A stretch of 64,000 bases of DNA from Brumicola pallidula DSM 14239 = ACAM 615 (GCF_000428905.1 NZ_KE386817.1:1-64000); one strand, 5' to 3'. Counted from the stretch's first letter, positions 19,409 through 28,979 are shown. Notes: generated by a model from the sequence alone, not told the origin. Program-made: numbers and translations.

Positions 19409-22069
19409 ATGAAAAACAACCTCACATTATTAACCAGAAGTGTGCGTATTGGTTTAGCCGTTAGTGCTGCCGCATCCCTCACTTTTGCAATACCTGCACT
19501 AGCACAACAAGAAGACGACAAGAAAGCATCCATGGTTGAAAAAATCGCGGTTGTAGGTAGTCGTGCAGCACCCCGCTCAATCGCTGATTCACCCGTCGCA
19601 ATCGATATTATCGGTGGTGATGAACTTGGCAAAGGCGGCAACACAGACATGCTTGAATTATTGAAAGGTACAATCCCTTCATTAAACGTACATGCAAACC
19701 CGATCAGTGATGCAGCAACACTAGTGCGTCCAGCTAACTTGCGCGGTTTATCTTCAGATAGCACACTAATTTTGGTCAACGGCAAACGCCGTCACCGTTC
19801 CTCTGTTATCGCCTTCTTAGGTGGTGGTATTAACGATGGTGCTCAAGGCCCAGATATCAGTGTTATTCCTAGCGTTGCATTGAAGCAAGTTGAAGTACTT
19901 CGTGACGGCGCTGCAGCGCAATACGGTTCTGACGCAATCGCTGGTGTAATTAACTTCGTCCTAAAGGACAGTGCTGAAGGCGGTTCATTGTCGCTTCGTC
20001 AAGGTTCGTATTACGAAGGCGATGGCGATACAAGTCAACTATCAGGAAACGTGGGTTTACCGTTTACAGCGGATGGTTTCGCTAACCTGAGTTTCCAGTA
20101 TAAAAATTCTGATGCCACCAGTCGAAGTGTTCAGCGTGCCGATGCTACTGCATTCGAACAAGCCGGTTTAAATGTTGCAAACCCAGCGCAAATCTGGGGT
20201 TCACCTGAAGTAAAAGACGACATAACCATTTTTGGTAACATTGGTCTTGATTTAGGCGATGATAAAGAGTTCTACATGTTCGGAAACTATTCTGAACGCG
20301 ATGTACGCGGTGGTTTTTACTACCGCAACCCGACTACACGCCCTGGTGTGTATGGCGGTATCGTGCGTAATGTTGGTGGCACTGCTGGTTACCGTCCGGG
20401 TGATGACGATGAAGCAGGTCAGACAGCATGGGATGCTGCTCCAGCAACTATCTTAGTGGGTTCGTTAGATGGTTTGTCACAACAATTAAACTGCCCAGTT
20501 GTTGAAATTGCAGCAAATGGTTTGCCTGATCCAACCGCATTAGGTCAGCTATCTGGCGCAAACTGTTTTGCCCATAACCAAGACATTGCTGAAGGTTTCA
20601 CACCAAACTTTGGTGGTAACATTACCGATACATCCTTAGTTATTGGTACCAAGGGTGAAATCAAAAGCGGTGTTGCTGAAGGTTGGTTCTATGATGTCAG
20701 CGGTTCAGTGGGTCGCAGTGAATCAGCGTTTCTCATCTTTAATACCTTGAACTCTTCGTTAGGTCCAGATACTCCTCGCGATTTCGCTCCAGGTAAATAT
20801 ATTCAACTTGAAAAGAGCTTCAACCTAGACCTGGTGAAGCAATTTGATTTCGATTTATATAGCGAAGTGAACATTGCTGGTGGTTTAGAATGGCGTGAAG
20901 AAAGCTTTGAAGTTATTGCCGGTGACGTTGCTTCGTTTGAAAACGGACCTTTGTTTGACCAAGGTTTCAGCGTTGGTTCAAACGGTTTCCCTGGTTTCAA
21001 ACCGTCTGATCAAGGTGTGTCAACTCGTCGTAACTATGCGGTTTATCTAGATACAGAAATTCCATTCACCGAAGCGTTTTTACTAGGTGTTGCTGTTCGC
21101 TACGAAGACTATGACACTTTTGGTTCTACTGCTAACTTCAAGTTAGCTGGCCAGTACCATGTAAACGATGATTTTTCTTTGAGAAGTTCATATAGCACAG
21201 GCTTTAGAGCACCTACCGTTGGCCAAGCTAACGTAAGTAACGTGCAAACCAACTTAAGCAGTGGTGTATTGGTTGATTCTGCGTTACTTCCTCCAACTAA
21301 TCCAATTTCGGTTGAATTAGGTGGTACTGAGCTAACGCCGGAAGACTCAAAGAGTTACACATTAGGCGCTGTATATAGCTTAGGTGATGTTTTTGTTACG
21401 CTTGATTATTACAACATCGAAGTTGAAGACCGTATCAGTCAATCTGAGAAAATCAACTTAAGCGACGCAAACAAAGCAACACTTATCGCGGCAGGGGTGC
21501 CGAATGTTGCAGGGTTGGCACAGGTAAGTTTCTTCACTAACGATTTTGATACCACAACACAGGGTATCGATTTAGTTGCTAACTACGCTACTGAGTTTAT
21601 GGGTGGAAACTCTACCTTCAGCATGGCGTATAACTGGAACGAAACTAAAGTTGATAGATTTAGTGCTATCACTGGTGCTTTTAAAGTTAAGCGTTTAGAA
21701 GAAGACCTTCCTAACCATCGTGCCACGGCAACATGGGCACAAAGCATGGATGAGTTCTCATTTTTTACACGTGTTAATTACTATGGCGAATACCAAGGTG
21801 TCCACGTAGATTATGATGCGACTGCTATTACAGCCGATGCCGCGGTTACTGTTGACTTTGAATTTAGTTATTTCCTAACCGAAGAATTCACTCTCACTGC
21901 AGGTGCACAAAACATCTTTGACCAAGATGCTCAACGCATAGACATACCGGCAAGCCTTCAGGCTTCTGAAGGCATCAGCAATAACACATGGGGTGGTGTT
22001 TTCTATGAAACCTCTCCATTTGGTATCAATGGTGGTTTCTACTACTTACAAGCAACTTATAGCTTCTAA
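19409..22069 (+). CDS. TonB-dependent outer membrane receptor
   Basis: An 886-residue receptor. A signal peptide ends at PALAQQ (residue about 34). The plug domain follows with IAVVGSRAAPRSIADSPVAI as the TonB-box region, LRGLSSDSTLILVNGKRRH, and VEVLRDGAAAQYGSDAIAGVINFVLK. The 22-strand barrel ends in the aromatic YYLQATYSF. It imports a large or scarce nutrient using TonB/ExbBD energy; the substrate is not evident, and no uptake or degradation operon is attached. A good terminator follows. Confidence 0.93.
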   Translation: MKNNLTLLTRSVRIGLAVSAAASLTFAIPALAQQEDDKKASMVEKIAVVGSRAAPRSIADSPVAIDIIGGDELGKGGNTDMLELLKGTIPSLNVHANPISDAATLVRPANLRGLSSDSTLILVNGKRRHRSSVIAFLGGGINDGAQGPDISVIPSVALKQVEVLRDGAAAQYGSDAIAGVINFVLKDSAEGGSLSLRQGSYYEGDGDTSQLSGNVGLPFTADGFANLSFQYKNSDATSRSVQRADATAFEQAGLNVANPAQIWGSPEVKDDITIFGNIGLDLGDDKEFYMFGNYSERDVRGGFYYRNPTTRPGVYGGIVRNVGGTAGYRPGDDDEAGQTAWDAAPATILVGSLDGLSQQLNCPVVEIAANGLPDPTALGQLSGANCFAHNQDIAEGFTPNFGGNITDTSLVIGTKGEIKSGVAEGWFYDVSGSVGRSESAFLIFNTLNSSLGPDTPRDFAPGKYIQLEKSFNLDLVKQFDFDLYSEVNIAGGLEWREESFEVIAGDVASFENGPLFDQGFSVGSNGFPGFKPSDQGVSTRRNYAVYLDTEIPFTEAFLLGVAVRYEDYDTFGSTANFKLAGQYHVNDDFSLRSSYSTGFRAPTVGQANVSNVQTNLSSGVLVDSALLPPTNPISVELGGTELTPEDSKSYTLGAVYSLGDVFVTLDYYNIEVEDRISQSEKINLSDANKATLIAAGVPNVAGLAQVSFFTNDFDTTTQGIDLVANYATEFMGGNSTFSMAYNWNETKVDRFSAITGAFKVKRLEEDLPNHRATATWAQSMDEFSFFTRVNYYGEYQGVHVDYDATAITADAAVTVDFEFSYFLTEEFTLTAGAQNIFDQDAQRIDIPASLQASEGISNNTWGGVFYETSPFGINGGFYYLQATYSF

Positions 22070-22083
22070 GCAGTAAACACGCT

Positions 22084-22117
22084 AAAAAAGCCTTGGTCTA
22101 AACGACAAGGCTTTTTT
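22084..22117 (+). terminator. Rho-independent terminator after the first TonB receptor
   Basis: A 12-bp perfect stem (AAAAAAGCCTTG paired with CAAGGCTTTTTT) with a 10-nt loop and a terminal T run, 15 bp after the receptor stop codon. Confidence 0.92.
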
Positions 22118-22178
22118 CTAGCATTAATTTTTCTTTATTTACACTCTCTTATATGGCATTTTTACTTGCACTCGTTAA

Positions 22179-23804
22179 TTGTGGATACGTATTATTTTGA
22201 CTTTGCAGGACTCACATGCTTCTTTTGAAAAACGCCTCAACGTAGCGCAAGGTGCGGTTGCAAATGGTGATTTCAAACGTGCCTTTAGGCTATTCTCAGA
22301 GTTACAAAAATCGGCACCGAAGCGCGGTGATGTCTGTTATTATTTTGGATCTGCACTACTCAGCGTGGAAGAGTTTGACTCAGCAATTGCACAACTCTCT
22401 AACGCTTGCCAATTATTGCCAACACAATATGAGCCTCTTTTTAAATTAGCTGACGCGTTTGAAATGGTTAATTCCGTCAGTGATGTTGAAACCGTAATCA
22501 ACTTTGCCCTAACTCAATTTCCTAAAAACGCTGTGGTTATCTATCGAGCGGCTAATTTTTACAGAGAAGTAGGTCAACTGATTAAAGCGGACAAGTTGGC
22601 CTCTGACTGTATAAGCTATTCAAATGACAACTTACTCAGTAGTTATGCATGGTTACTCAAACTCAACCTGGGTCAAACGCAAGATATAGACCAAGCGCAT
22701 ACTGCTCTCAGCGCAATAAATAATACATTACCTAACATTGACGACTTATCTGACAACATCTCTCCTAATGCGCCTAACAGCGACAAGGTCGACAATAACT
22801 CGGCCAGCGATAACAAATTGCAAATGATTGTTAGCTACGCGCTTGGTCGCTACTTCGAATTAGGAAAACAAAGTACACAAGCATTTGCACACTGGAAAGT
22901 TGCTAACCAGCTTCAATTATCTATGTGCGATTATCGAGTGAACGATTTGCGCGATCTTTTTGCAGCGATCCAAACAAATTCAAATGCACAAAAATATCAC
23001 CGAGCTAAAACCACGAGTTTTACGCCTATTTTTATCCTTGGTTTGCCGCGCACTGGTTCTACCTTACTCGAACAGATGCTATGTCTGCATTCAGATGTGT
23101 CGAGTTTAGGCGAACAAGCTATTATTGCCAGTCAAGTAGCCAACTTCGTGGCCCATCGTACGCAACAGCCCTACCCTTTATTTATGCCCGAATTGGACAC
23201 TAGCAAAGGGCAAGAAATTTGTCAGCAAGCAGCTAATATTTATGCAAATGCGATTAAGAAAAGACAATTAAGCACGCCATTTGTGATTGATAAACTGCCT
23301 GCTAACTTTCAATCTATCGGCTTAATTAAGACCATATTTCCACATGCAAAAATCATTCATTTAACGCGACAGTTTGCTGATACTGGGCTTTCGATTTTTA
23401 AAAATTATTTTGACGCAAACGAACCTTACTTGTGTGACCTCGCGGAATTATCAGCTTACAAGCAACTTTACAGCAAGCTAATGCAGCACTGGCGGCAAAT
23501 CTATCAAGATGAGATTTTTGAAATAGAGTATGAAACTTTAGTTAGTCAGCCGCAATCTACTATTCAACAAGTACTTACATCTTGTGGCTTGAGTTATCAA
23601 CAGGAATGTTGGTATGAGCAATATAAGAGAGAGGATAAGAGAGAGGATAAGAGAGAGGATAAGCGAGAACACAAGCAAAAATTCGTCAGCCTGGTTAAAA
23701 CCTTGAGTTCAGCCCAAGTTACTGAACCGATCCATCAAAGAGCAATAGGCCAGCATAATAAATATGCCGCCTATTTAAAACAAAATGGTCTTGTTAGTGA
23801 TTAA
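22179..23804 (+). CDS. TPR-containing sulfotransferase
   Basis: A 541-residue protein. Tetratricopeptide-like helices fill residues about 10-240, and a sulfotransferase domain follows with the PAPS-binding loop FILGLPRTGSTLLEQML near residue 285 and FVIDKLPANFQSIGLI and IIHLTRQFADTGLSIFKN further on. It would transfer sulfate from PAPS to a carbohydrate, protein or small molecule; the acceptor is unknown. The listed start is a GTG without a good RBS; a TTG at 22197 is an alternative. Near the C-terminus (residues about 484-499) the R-E-D-K repeat from a 12-bp DNA repeat interrupts the domain. Confidence 0.85.
   Translation: MWIRIILTLQDSHASFEKRLNVAQGAVANGDFKRAFRLFSELQKSAPKRGDVCYYFGSALLSVEEFDSAIAQLSNACQLLPTQYEPLFKLADAFEMVNSVSDVETVINFALTQFPKNAVVIYRAANFYREVGQLIKADKLASDCISYSNDNLLSSYAWLLKLNLGQTQDIDQAHTALSAINNTLPNIDDLSDNISPNAPNSDKVDNNSASDNKLQMIVSYALGRYFELGKQSTQAFAHWKVANQLQLSMCDYRVNDLRDLFAAIQTNSNAQKYHRAKTTSFTPIFILGLPRTGSTLLEQMLCLHSDVSSLGEQAIIASQVANFVAHRTQQPYPLFMPELDTSKGQEICQQAANIYANAIKKRQLSTPFVIDKLPANFQSIGLIKTIFPHAKIIHLTRQFADTGLSIFKNYFDANEPYLCDLAELSAYKQLYSKLMQHWRQIYQDEIFEIEYETLVSQPQSTIQQVLTSCGLSYQQECWYEQYKREDKREDKREDKREHKQKFVSLVKTLSSAQVTEPIHQRAIGQHNKYAAYLKQNGLVSD
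23628..23675. repeat. 12-bp tandem repeat in the sulfotransferase gene
   Basis: Three perfect copies of AGAGAGGATAAG at 23628-23663 and one diverged copy to 23675. They are in frame and encode R-E-D-K units near the C-terminal end of the protein. Confidence 0.95.
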
Positions 23805-23815
23805 TACAACACACA

Positions 23816-24016
23816 TTATCCGAAAAAGAAGAGCCCAATTTCTGTCGCAATCAAAATAATAACTATCGATCCCAAAAACGATAAATGCTTGTGGTTTTGC
23901 TCGGCCGCCAACATGTCATATAGATCATGCATAGTCTGCAGTTTTAGATTTAACAATTCAATTCTTGGTTTAAGTTCTAAGTATCTTGATAAGCTCAAAT
24001 ACAAGTGTTCCACCAC
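23816..24016 (-). pseudogene. C-terminal fragment of an RMD1/DUF155-family membrane protein
   Basis: The 66 codons match the end of the RMD1 (DUF155) family: a helical segment ending in RIELLNLKLQTMHDLYDMLAAEQNHKHLSFLGSI, then a single transmembrane helix and stop. Full members are about 250-300 residues with the conserved body upstream; here the upstream sequence is instead IS21 debris from 24046. The gene therefore seems cut by an insertion or deletion at about 24020-24045, and what remains is unlikely to be functional. Confidence 0.65.
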
Positions 24017-24045
24017 AGGGAATATAGCCTTATTGAGGCTGGTAT

Positions 24046-24235
24046 GCGTTATTTACTGACACCAACATGACCGTCACGGCAATCGACAGAATGGTTCATC
24101 ACGCACATATTGTTCAATTATTAAGAGACTGTTACAGAAGGACAATAGCAATGAAAGAAGAGAAATAAAACAGTAGCACCCGGTCAAGACAATTGCCGTT
24201 AACCGATCAAATTGCTTGACGCGCTATACTTTTTC
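24046..24235 (+). mobile_element. IS21-family right-end relic (end of istB plus terminal repeats)
   Basis: 24046-24168 encodes the last residues of an IstB ATPase (FTDTNMTVTAIDRMVHHAHIV and onward to a stop). After it, 24171-24235 carries the GGTCAA...ATTGCCG...TCAAATTGCTTGACGCG text typical of IS21 terminal repeats. The same sequence with scattered differences is found at 60620-60780 in the same orientation. The rest of the element is missing. Confidence 0.8.
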
Positions 24236-24292
24236 GGCGTCTCCTTTTCGTAACTTACTTCTCCCAGAGATTAATATAGCCGTGACTTTCTT

Positions 24293-25303
24293 TTAAAGTT
24301 TAATTATTGTTTTGCCAAAATTATTACCAGTAAACATGCCACAAAATGCGGCTGGTGCATGCTCTATACCTTCAAAACAACTCTCTGCGTTTTTAAGTGT
24401 CCCTTGCTGCATCCACTTAAATAGTTGCCCTCTCATTTCGTCGTATCTATCAGATTCGTAGTGAGTCATAAGCCCTTTCATCGAAGCTTGACGTACAACC
24501 AAATTAAATAAATTTTTAGGGCCTAGCTGAGGCTCTAATGAGCTGTAACTGGCGATAGCACCGCACAATGCAATACGCCCATTTTGTGCAATATTAGCTA
24601 TAGCGTCTTCTAACATTTGCCCACCAACACTATCAAAATAGTAATCGACGCCGTTTGGGCATTCATCAGCTATCAATTCGCTCAAAGGCGTAGATGATTT
24701 GTAGTTTAAACATCTGTCAAAACCAAATTCGTTAATTAATTTTTGCGATTTTTGGTCACTACTGGTAATTCCGATTACTTTAGCTCCATTAATTTTAGCG
24801 ATTTGACCGGCAACAATACCAGCAGCACCAGCTGCCGCCGATATCAGGGCTGTATCACCTTGTTTAAGTTGCCCCATATCCACAGTGCCTATGTAAGCAG
24901 ACATACCTGTTTCACCTAGTACACCTAAATACAAAGAATCATCACATTCCCACGCTGTAGGTAAAGGGTATACAGTATCGTTTTCTGCTGTTATCACGCT
25001 GTATTCTTGCCAAGCGCTGCGGGTCATTAATTTATCACCTTGCTTGTAACTTGGATTTTTACTTTCGATAACAGTCCCTAATACAATCCCCTGAACTGGT
25101 TGACCTAATGCCATTGCTGGTAATATATTGTTACCAGACCCTTCGTTCATCCAAAACCTGAAACCAGCATCTATCGACAAATAAGAATTTTTAAGTAAAA
25201 CTTCTCCGTCTTTTAATTTCGGTATATCAACAATTTCTAATTTAAAATCATCCGAGGTCATAATTTTTTGAGGTCGTTTATTTAATAAAATTTGTTTATT
25301 CAT
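24293..25303 (-). CDS. NADP-dependent medium-chain oxidoreductase (prostaglandin/curcumin reductase type)
   Basis: About 336 residues from the ATG at 25303, which has an excellent RBS (AAGGAG) and is preferred over the frame's first start at 25327. It is a zinc-independent MDR enzyme: GQPVQGIVLGTVIESKN near residue 70, the nucleotide motif SAAAGAAGIVAGQIAKINGAKVIGI near 145-170, NYKSS and GVDYYFDSVGGQML after it. Relatives reduce the C=C bond of enones with NADPH. A second member lies at 46130. It is the last gene of a minus-strand group with SDR, ThuA-like and VOC genes. Confidence 0.88.
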   Translation of the reverse strand: MNKQILLNKRPQKIMTSDDFKLEIVDIPKLKDGEVLLKNSYLSIDAGFRFWMNEGSGNNILPAMALGQPVQGIVLGTVIESKNPSYKQGDKLMTRSAWQEYSVITAENDTVYPLPTAWECDDSLYLGVLGETGMSAYIGTVDMGQLKQGDTALISAAAGAAGIVAGQIAKINGAKVIGITSSDQKSQKLINEFGFDRCLNYKSSTPLSELIADECPNGVDYYFDSVGGQMLEDAIANIAQNGRIALCGAIASYSSLEPQLGPKNLFNLVVRQASMKGLMTHYESDRYDEMRGQLFKWMQQGTLKNAESCFEGIEHAPAAFCGMFTGNNFGKTIIKL

Positions 25304-25552
25304 GAATATACTCCTTAAATATTTCAAAAAAGCTTAAGTAACCTGTTTTTATTTATTAAGATGCTGAAATTACTGTCTATTTTCAGTACCTTTTTTGTAG
25401 TTGCAAAATATTAAACTGCCTTTTTTCGAAACTATAAGCTGATATAGTTTTTTGATATATATCGTTATACACACCAAATAAATTATATTCACGACCATTA
25501 TAATTCATAAATTCTTCAACATAACATCGCCCGGTTATGACACATTCTTATT

Positions 25553-25803
25553 TCATATTTCATGGGATACCAGTCTATGTTGAACATCTGTATATAATGT
25601 CATGGCTTGTTTCCAAGCTGGTACTATTATATCAATACCGGTGATATCGAATAAATCTTCTGGTTCTTCTAATGTTCCAATTAACCATGTCGCGTCCTTT
25701 GTCCGACTATGAGACCAAGTATGACTGTGTAATCTATGCATAGGGTCAGCATAATTAGCGAACAATGTCTGTATAGCAGAACGTATTTCATAATTTGAAT
25801 TAT
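25553..25803 (-). pseudogene. Truncated NTF2/SnoaL-like gene
   Basis: A short frame, EIRSAIQTLFANYADPMHRL and then DATWLIGTLEEPEDLFDITGIDIIVPAWKQAM, resembles the first 80-90 residues of SnoaL-like NTF2-fold proteins (normally about 130-150). The frame then stops at 25553 and no remainder is visible downstream. There is no ATG start either; only a TTG at 25765. It sits directly after the VOC gene in the transcription direction. Probably a decayed gene. Confidence 0.5.
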
Positions 25804-25812
25804 GAATTGACT

Positions 25813-26367
25813 CTACGCCCCCTCAAAATTTAAGTTGTCGTCACCTATTTGCCAACTTTTTGCGCATTTTTTTAGATCATCAAACAATAATGCCATAGGC
25901 TTAGTATTTTCGATTATTTCTATCATGCCACCGGGGTGGAAATCTGATGCAATATAACAAGCATTACTGCCATCAATTGTTTTTACCGATTGAACAATGT
26001 CTATATCATTATCTTTTAATGCGGAAAGCAATTTACCATATTGGTCACTTACTATTGCGCTGTGTTGCATACCGCCTTCTGGATAAAATTTCAAAAAATC
26101 ACTATAGATAGAATCTGCTGAATTATGTTGTTGTATGAGTTCTATTTGCATATTACCTTGATAAGCAATAGCTAAACTAATGTCAGGATTTGTTTTATGG
26201 CCTTGATATATAACTTGCTCTAGTTCTAAATGCGGTAACAATAAGAACGGGCCAACACCTATAGAATTCCAATGCAAAATCGCTTTGCGTACATCAGGTA
26301 CTACAAAAGCGATTTGCATTAAATCAGCATTATTTTGAAATAAATTTATGTTTTTGCTGAGCACCAA
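25813..26367 (-). CDS. VOC (glyoxalase/extradiol) superfamily protein
   Basis: About 184 residues with two beta-alpha-beta-beta-beta units of the vicinal-oxygen-chelate fold: MQIAFVVPDVRKAILHWNSIGVGPF at the start and MQHSAIVSDQYGKLLSAL in the second half, ending MIEIIE. The second-half His and the final Glu are plausible metal ligands, while the usual first His is Gln here (LMQIAFVV). The start is a TTG (26367) or GTG (26364) after GAGG, overlapping the end of the ThuA-like gene. Reaction unknown; isomerase, lyase or epimerase roles are possible. Confidence 0.75.
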   Translation of the reverse strand: MVLSKNINLFQNNADLMQIAFVVPDVRKAILHWNSIGVGPFLLLPHLELEQVIYQGHKTNPDISLAIAYQGNMQIELIQQHNSADSIYSDFLKFYPEGGMQHSAIVSDQYGKLLSALKDNDIDIVQSVKTIDGSNACYIASDFHPGGMIEIIENTKPMALLFDDLKKCAKSWQIGDDNLNFEGA

Positions 26368-27101
26368 TTAATTCCTCTTCTTAGTAACTCATAGAAGACA
26401 TCTAACTCCCAACTACATCGTTCTACATCAGGATACTCTTCCATTAAAGGCTGCATATCGTAAGTTCCTCTACAATGGCCTAACGTAAGATAGAGTACCT
26501 GCCCTTTTTCATGATTATTTATATACATTACAGGGCGTTTTTCGTCATCGTTCCAAATATTACCCTCTTCAAAGTCAGGCACATCACCATTAAAATGTGT
26601 ATGTAATAAACATTCGTGTTTGCCATAAAACTCAGAAAGATAAAGTTCATCAAATGTTTCAAAAGGTTTGAGGCCTTTTGTTAGTTCATGGCTTGGATCT
26701 GTTATTTCTACTTTAAAATCACATAATGGAGGATGTGCTAAAAACTGACTACCTAACATCTCCATAAATTCGGGGGCTTCTCTTGGTGTGCCTACACACA
26801 CAGGATCAAATCCTAAAAACCGACATATAGAATTTGTTCCATGCAAAGCTAGCCATCTATTTCCTGCATTTAACCAAGCTTTAAGTCTTTTTGATTGTTC
26901 ACTACTCGGTACAACATTACATGTATAAGTAATCAAAAAATCACTGTCACATATTGCGTCAATATCATTAAATGAATCACTGACTTTTACACGTATATGC
27001 ATATGCTCACCTAAAAGTTTAAGCAACTCTAAGCGAGCGAAATCCATATCATGATAGTCACCGCCACATACAAGATAAGCATCAACTCTTTTTTTATTCA
27101 T
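26346..27101 (-). CDS. ThuA-like domain protein
   Basis: About 251 residues from the ATG at 27101, which follows GAGG at good distance. It has a class-I glutamine amidotransferase-like fold of the ThuA type: AYLVCGGDYHDMDFARLELL, the LITYTC strand, RLKAWLNAGNRWLALHGTNS, and a C-terminal GQVLYLTLGHCRG. ThuA proteins are linked to trehalose and other sugar use, but many sit in catabolic clusters and their chemistry is poorly defined. Coupled with the VOC gene downstream (22-bp overlap) and the SDR upstream (12 bp). Confidence 0.75.
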   Translation of the reverse strand: MNKKRVDAYLVCGGDYHDMDFARLELLKLLGEHMHIRVKVSDSFNDIDAICDSDFLITYTCNVVPSSEQSKRLKAWLNAGNRWLALHGTNSICRFLGFDPVCVGTPREAPEFMEMLGSQFLAHPPLCDFKVEITDPSHELTKGLKPFETFDELYLSEFYGKHECLLHTHFNGDVPDFEEGNIWNDDEKRPVMYINNHEKGQVLYLTLGHCRGTYDMQPLMEEYPDVERCSWELDVFYELLRRGINWCSAKT

Positions 27102-27113
27102 AAGCAATAACCT

Positions 27114-27878
27114 CTATACGCCTTTACACATGCCACCGTCAATGACATAGTTCCCACCTGTCATAAAGCTTGCAACAGGGCTTGCTAAAAAGGTAATCAG
27201 GCTTGCAACTTCATTGGCATCTCCCATTCTTCCAAGCGGGATCTGAGTAAGTGTATTTGTGTAAAGATCCGGCATTTCATTTTCTACGAATTCCCAAGCA
27301 CCACCTTTAATATATATTGGACCTGGGCATACGGTATTTACTCTAATACCGTCTTTACCATGATAATGAGAGAGCGTTTTAGAATGGGTAATTAAGGCTG
27401 CTTTTAAGGCCATAAAACCAGGAGGTGCAGGTGCAAAATGTTCAATTGCTGCCGTAGATGAAACAAATATTGCTGAAGCATCATTAGATTTTTGTAGGTA
27501 AGGAAGCAGTGTTTCGAATCCCCTCACAGCACTCATTAGATCTACATCATAAAATTCTTTCCAAGCTGTCCATGCATCCATACCTAATGCAGTGCCACCT
27601 GTAACGTTAGAAATAAAAATATCAACACCCGACATTTTCTCAGCACTGTCTTTCAACCATTCTATAAAAGCATCTTGATCATAAAGGTTAACCGATTTGC
27701 CGTAACCCTTTCCACCGAGTAAATCTATTTCTTTAACAATGCTATCGATATCATCTTGGTTACGAGCGCACAAAGAAATGGTTGCACCTTCTCGAGCAAG
27801 CGCCAGAACAGTTTCTCTACCTATACCTTTTGTACCACCACTTATGATTACTTTTTTGTTTTTAAGATTGAGTTCCAT
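27114..27878 (-). CDS. SDR-family protein with Phe in place of the catalytic Tyr
   Basis: A 254-residue short-chain dehydrogenase/reductase. The cofactor motif SGGTKGIGRE lies near residue 14 and an N-rich ISNVTGG strand near residue 90. The active-site Ser is in FVSSTAA, but the Tyr of the YxxxK pair is Phe155 (GFMALKAA, Lys159 kept). The C-terminus MTGGNYVIDGGM is normal. It has a near-ideal RBS (GGAGG) and leads the minus-strand group with the ThuA-like, VOC and MDR genes. The substitution predicts weak or different chemistry unless another residue substitutes. Confidence 0.85.
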   Translation of the reverse strand: MELNLKNKKVIISGGTKGIGRETVLALAREGATISLCARNQDDIDSIVKEIDLLGGKGYGKSVNLYDQDAFIEWLKDSAEKMSGVDIFISNVTGGTALGMDAWTAWKEFYDVDLMSAVRGFETLLPYLQKSNDASAIFVSSTAAIEHFAPAPPGFMALKAALITHSKTLSHYHGKDGIRVNTVCPGPIYIKGGAWEFVENEMPDLYTNTLTQIPLGRMGDANEVASLITFLASPVASFMTGGNYVIDGGMCKGV

Positions 27879-28163
27879 CTTTTGCCTCCAGTTCGCATCT
27901 GTTTTTTTTACATGAGTTAATTTTTTGTTACTATATGTTAAATAAAAGTATTAAACAACATAAAAGTATCATATAAAAAACAGGTTTGCATGTTTTATTT
28001 TGGCTGTTTTTCCTCTGTCTTTTTCTGGATTTTACTGCTATAAATTATAATTTTAAGGTATGGTTTGTAGGGAAAAGAAAAAATATGAATTGTTTGTCCT
28101 TTATATCAACCGTTATTGAGTGATTTTAGTTAAATAATTCACCATTATTTTGTAATCATTGAG
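27879..28163. promoter_or_regulatory. Divergent promoter region
   Basis: A very A+T-rich 285-bp gap between the minus-strand SDR group and the plus-strand lipoate ligase gene; it must contain promoters in both directions. I cannot identify specific -35/-10 pairs or an operator with confidence. Confidence 0.4.
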
Positions 28164-28853
28164 ATGCCTATGACTTTATTAAACACATTAAACCTTGATA
28201 GTGACTTAGCACAACAACTTGAATTAGAACAACAGCTGATGTTGGGATATAAGCAGTGTATTAATACAACGAATTCATTATGGTTATGGCAGGCTACACC
28301 CAGTTTAGTTGTGTCTAAAATAGATAGTAATTTAAAAAATTTTGAAGAAGCAAAACTATACACAGAATCTCAAGGTCTGCCTGTTAATATAAGGCAATCG
28401 GGTGGCTCAGCGGTGATACAAAACGACCAAGTAATTAACATCAGCAGAATTTACATTCAAGATGATCCTATTACTATTCAACAAAGTTATTTAAATATGT
28501 GTCGACCTGTTTTAGATGTACTCAAGGATTTAGGGATTGAAGCTTATTTAGGCTCAGTTGAAGGGGCATTTTGTGATGGTGCGTATAATATCGTATATCA
28601 AGGTAAAAAATTAGCTGGGACATCTCAACGTTGGCTATCCGTACCTAAATCGAAATCTAAAATTATTCTAGAACACATGGTCATAGTATTAAAAAAAGAT
28701 TATAAACTATGGACAAAAAAACTGAATGATTTCTACCGTATGGCAGGGTCTACTCAATCTTTTAAAGACTCAGCTATTATTTCATTAGAAGAGATTAAAG
28801 GTGACATAACTACCGAAGATTTTTGTAAAAAGTTACTAACTGAATATGCATGA
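28164..28853 (+). CDS. Lipoate-protein ligase A-like protein, catalytic domain only
   Basis: A 229-residue BPL/LPL catalytic domain. The lipoate-binding loop reads RQSGGSAVIQNDQVINIS near residue 73 (LplA has RRSGGGAV) and the catalytic lysine is in KKLAGTSQR near residue 150. E. coli LplA is about 337 residues; the C-terminal accessory domain is absent here. It would attach lipoyl or octanoyl groups to an E2 or H protein. A lipoyl-domain protein lies in the same island at 49444-49674, so a dedicated activating enzyme is a reasonable inference. Amidotransfer or octanoyl transfer remains possible. Confidence 0.75.
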   Translation: MPMTLLNTLNLDSDLAQQLELEQQLMLGYKQCINTTNSLWLWQATPSLVVSKIDSNLKNFEEAKLYTESQGLPVNIRQSGGSAVIQNDQVINISRIYIQDDPITIQQSYLNMCRPVLDVLKDLGIEAYLGSVEGAFCDGAYNIVYQGKKLAGTSQRWLSVPKSKSKIILEHMVIVLKKDYKLWTKKLNDFYRMAGSTQSFKDSAIISLEEIKGDITTEDFCKKLLTEYA

Positions 28854-28905
28854 TTCAGTCGTAATTTAAGGGCATTTCAAATACAAATTCACAGGTGATA
28901 GAGAC

Positions 28906-28928
28906 CCTGTAACAAAATCTGTTACAGG
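28906..28928. terminator. Hairpin between convergent lplA-like and enoyl-CoA hydratase genes
   Basis: A perfect 9-bp stem (CCTGTAACA with TGTTACAGG) around a 5-nt loop lies in the 126-bp space between two convergent genes. There is no long T run, so termination is plausible rather than certain. Confidence 0.45.
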
Positions 28929-28979
28929 CTCATAATAGGTCCTAATAAGTCACTTAACGCTATATTGATTTTTTAAAAG

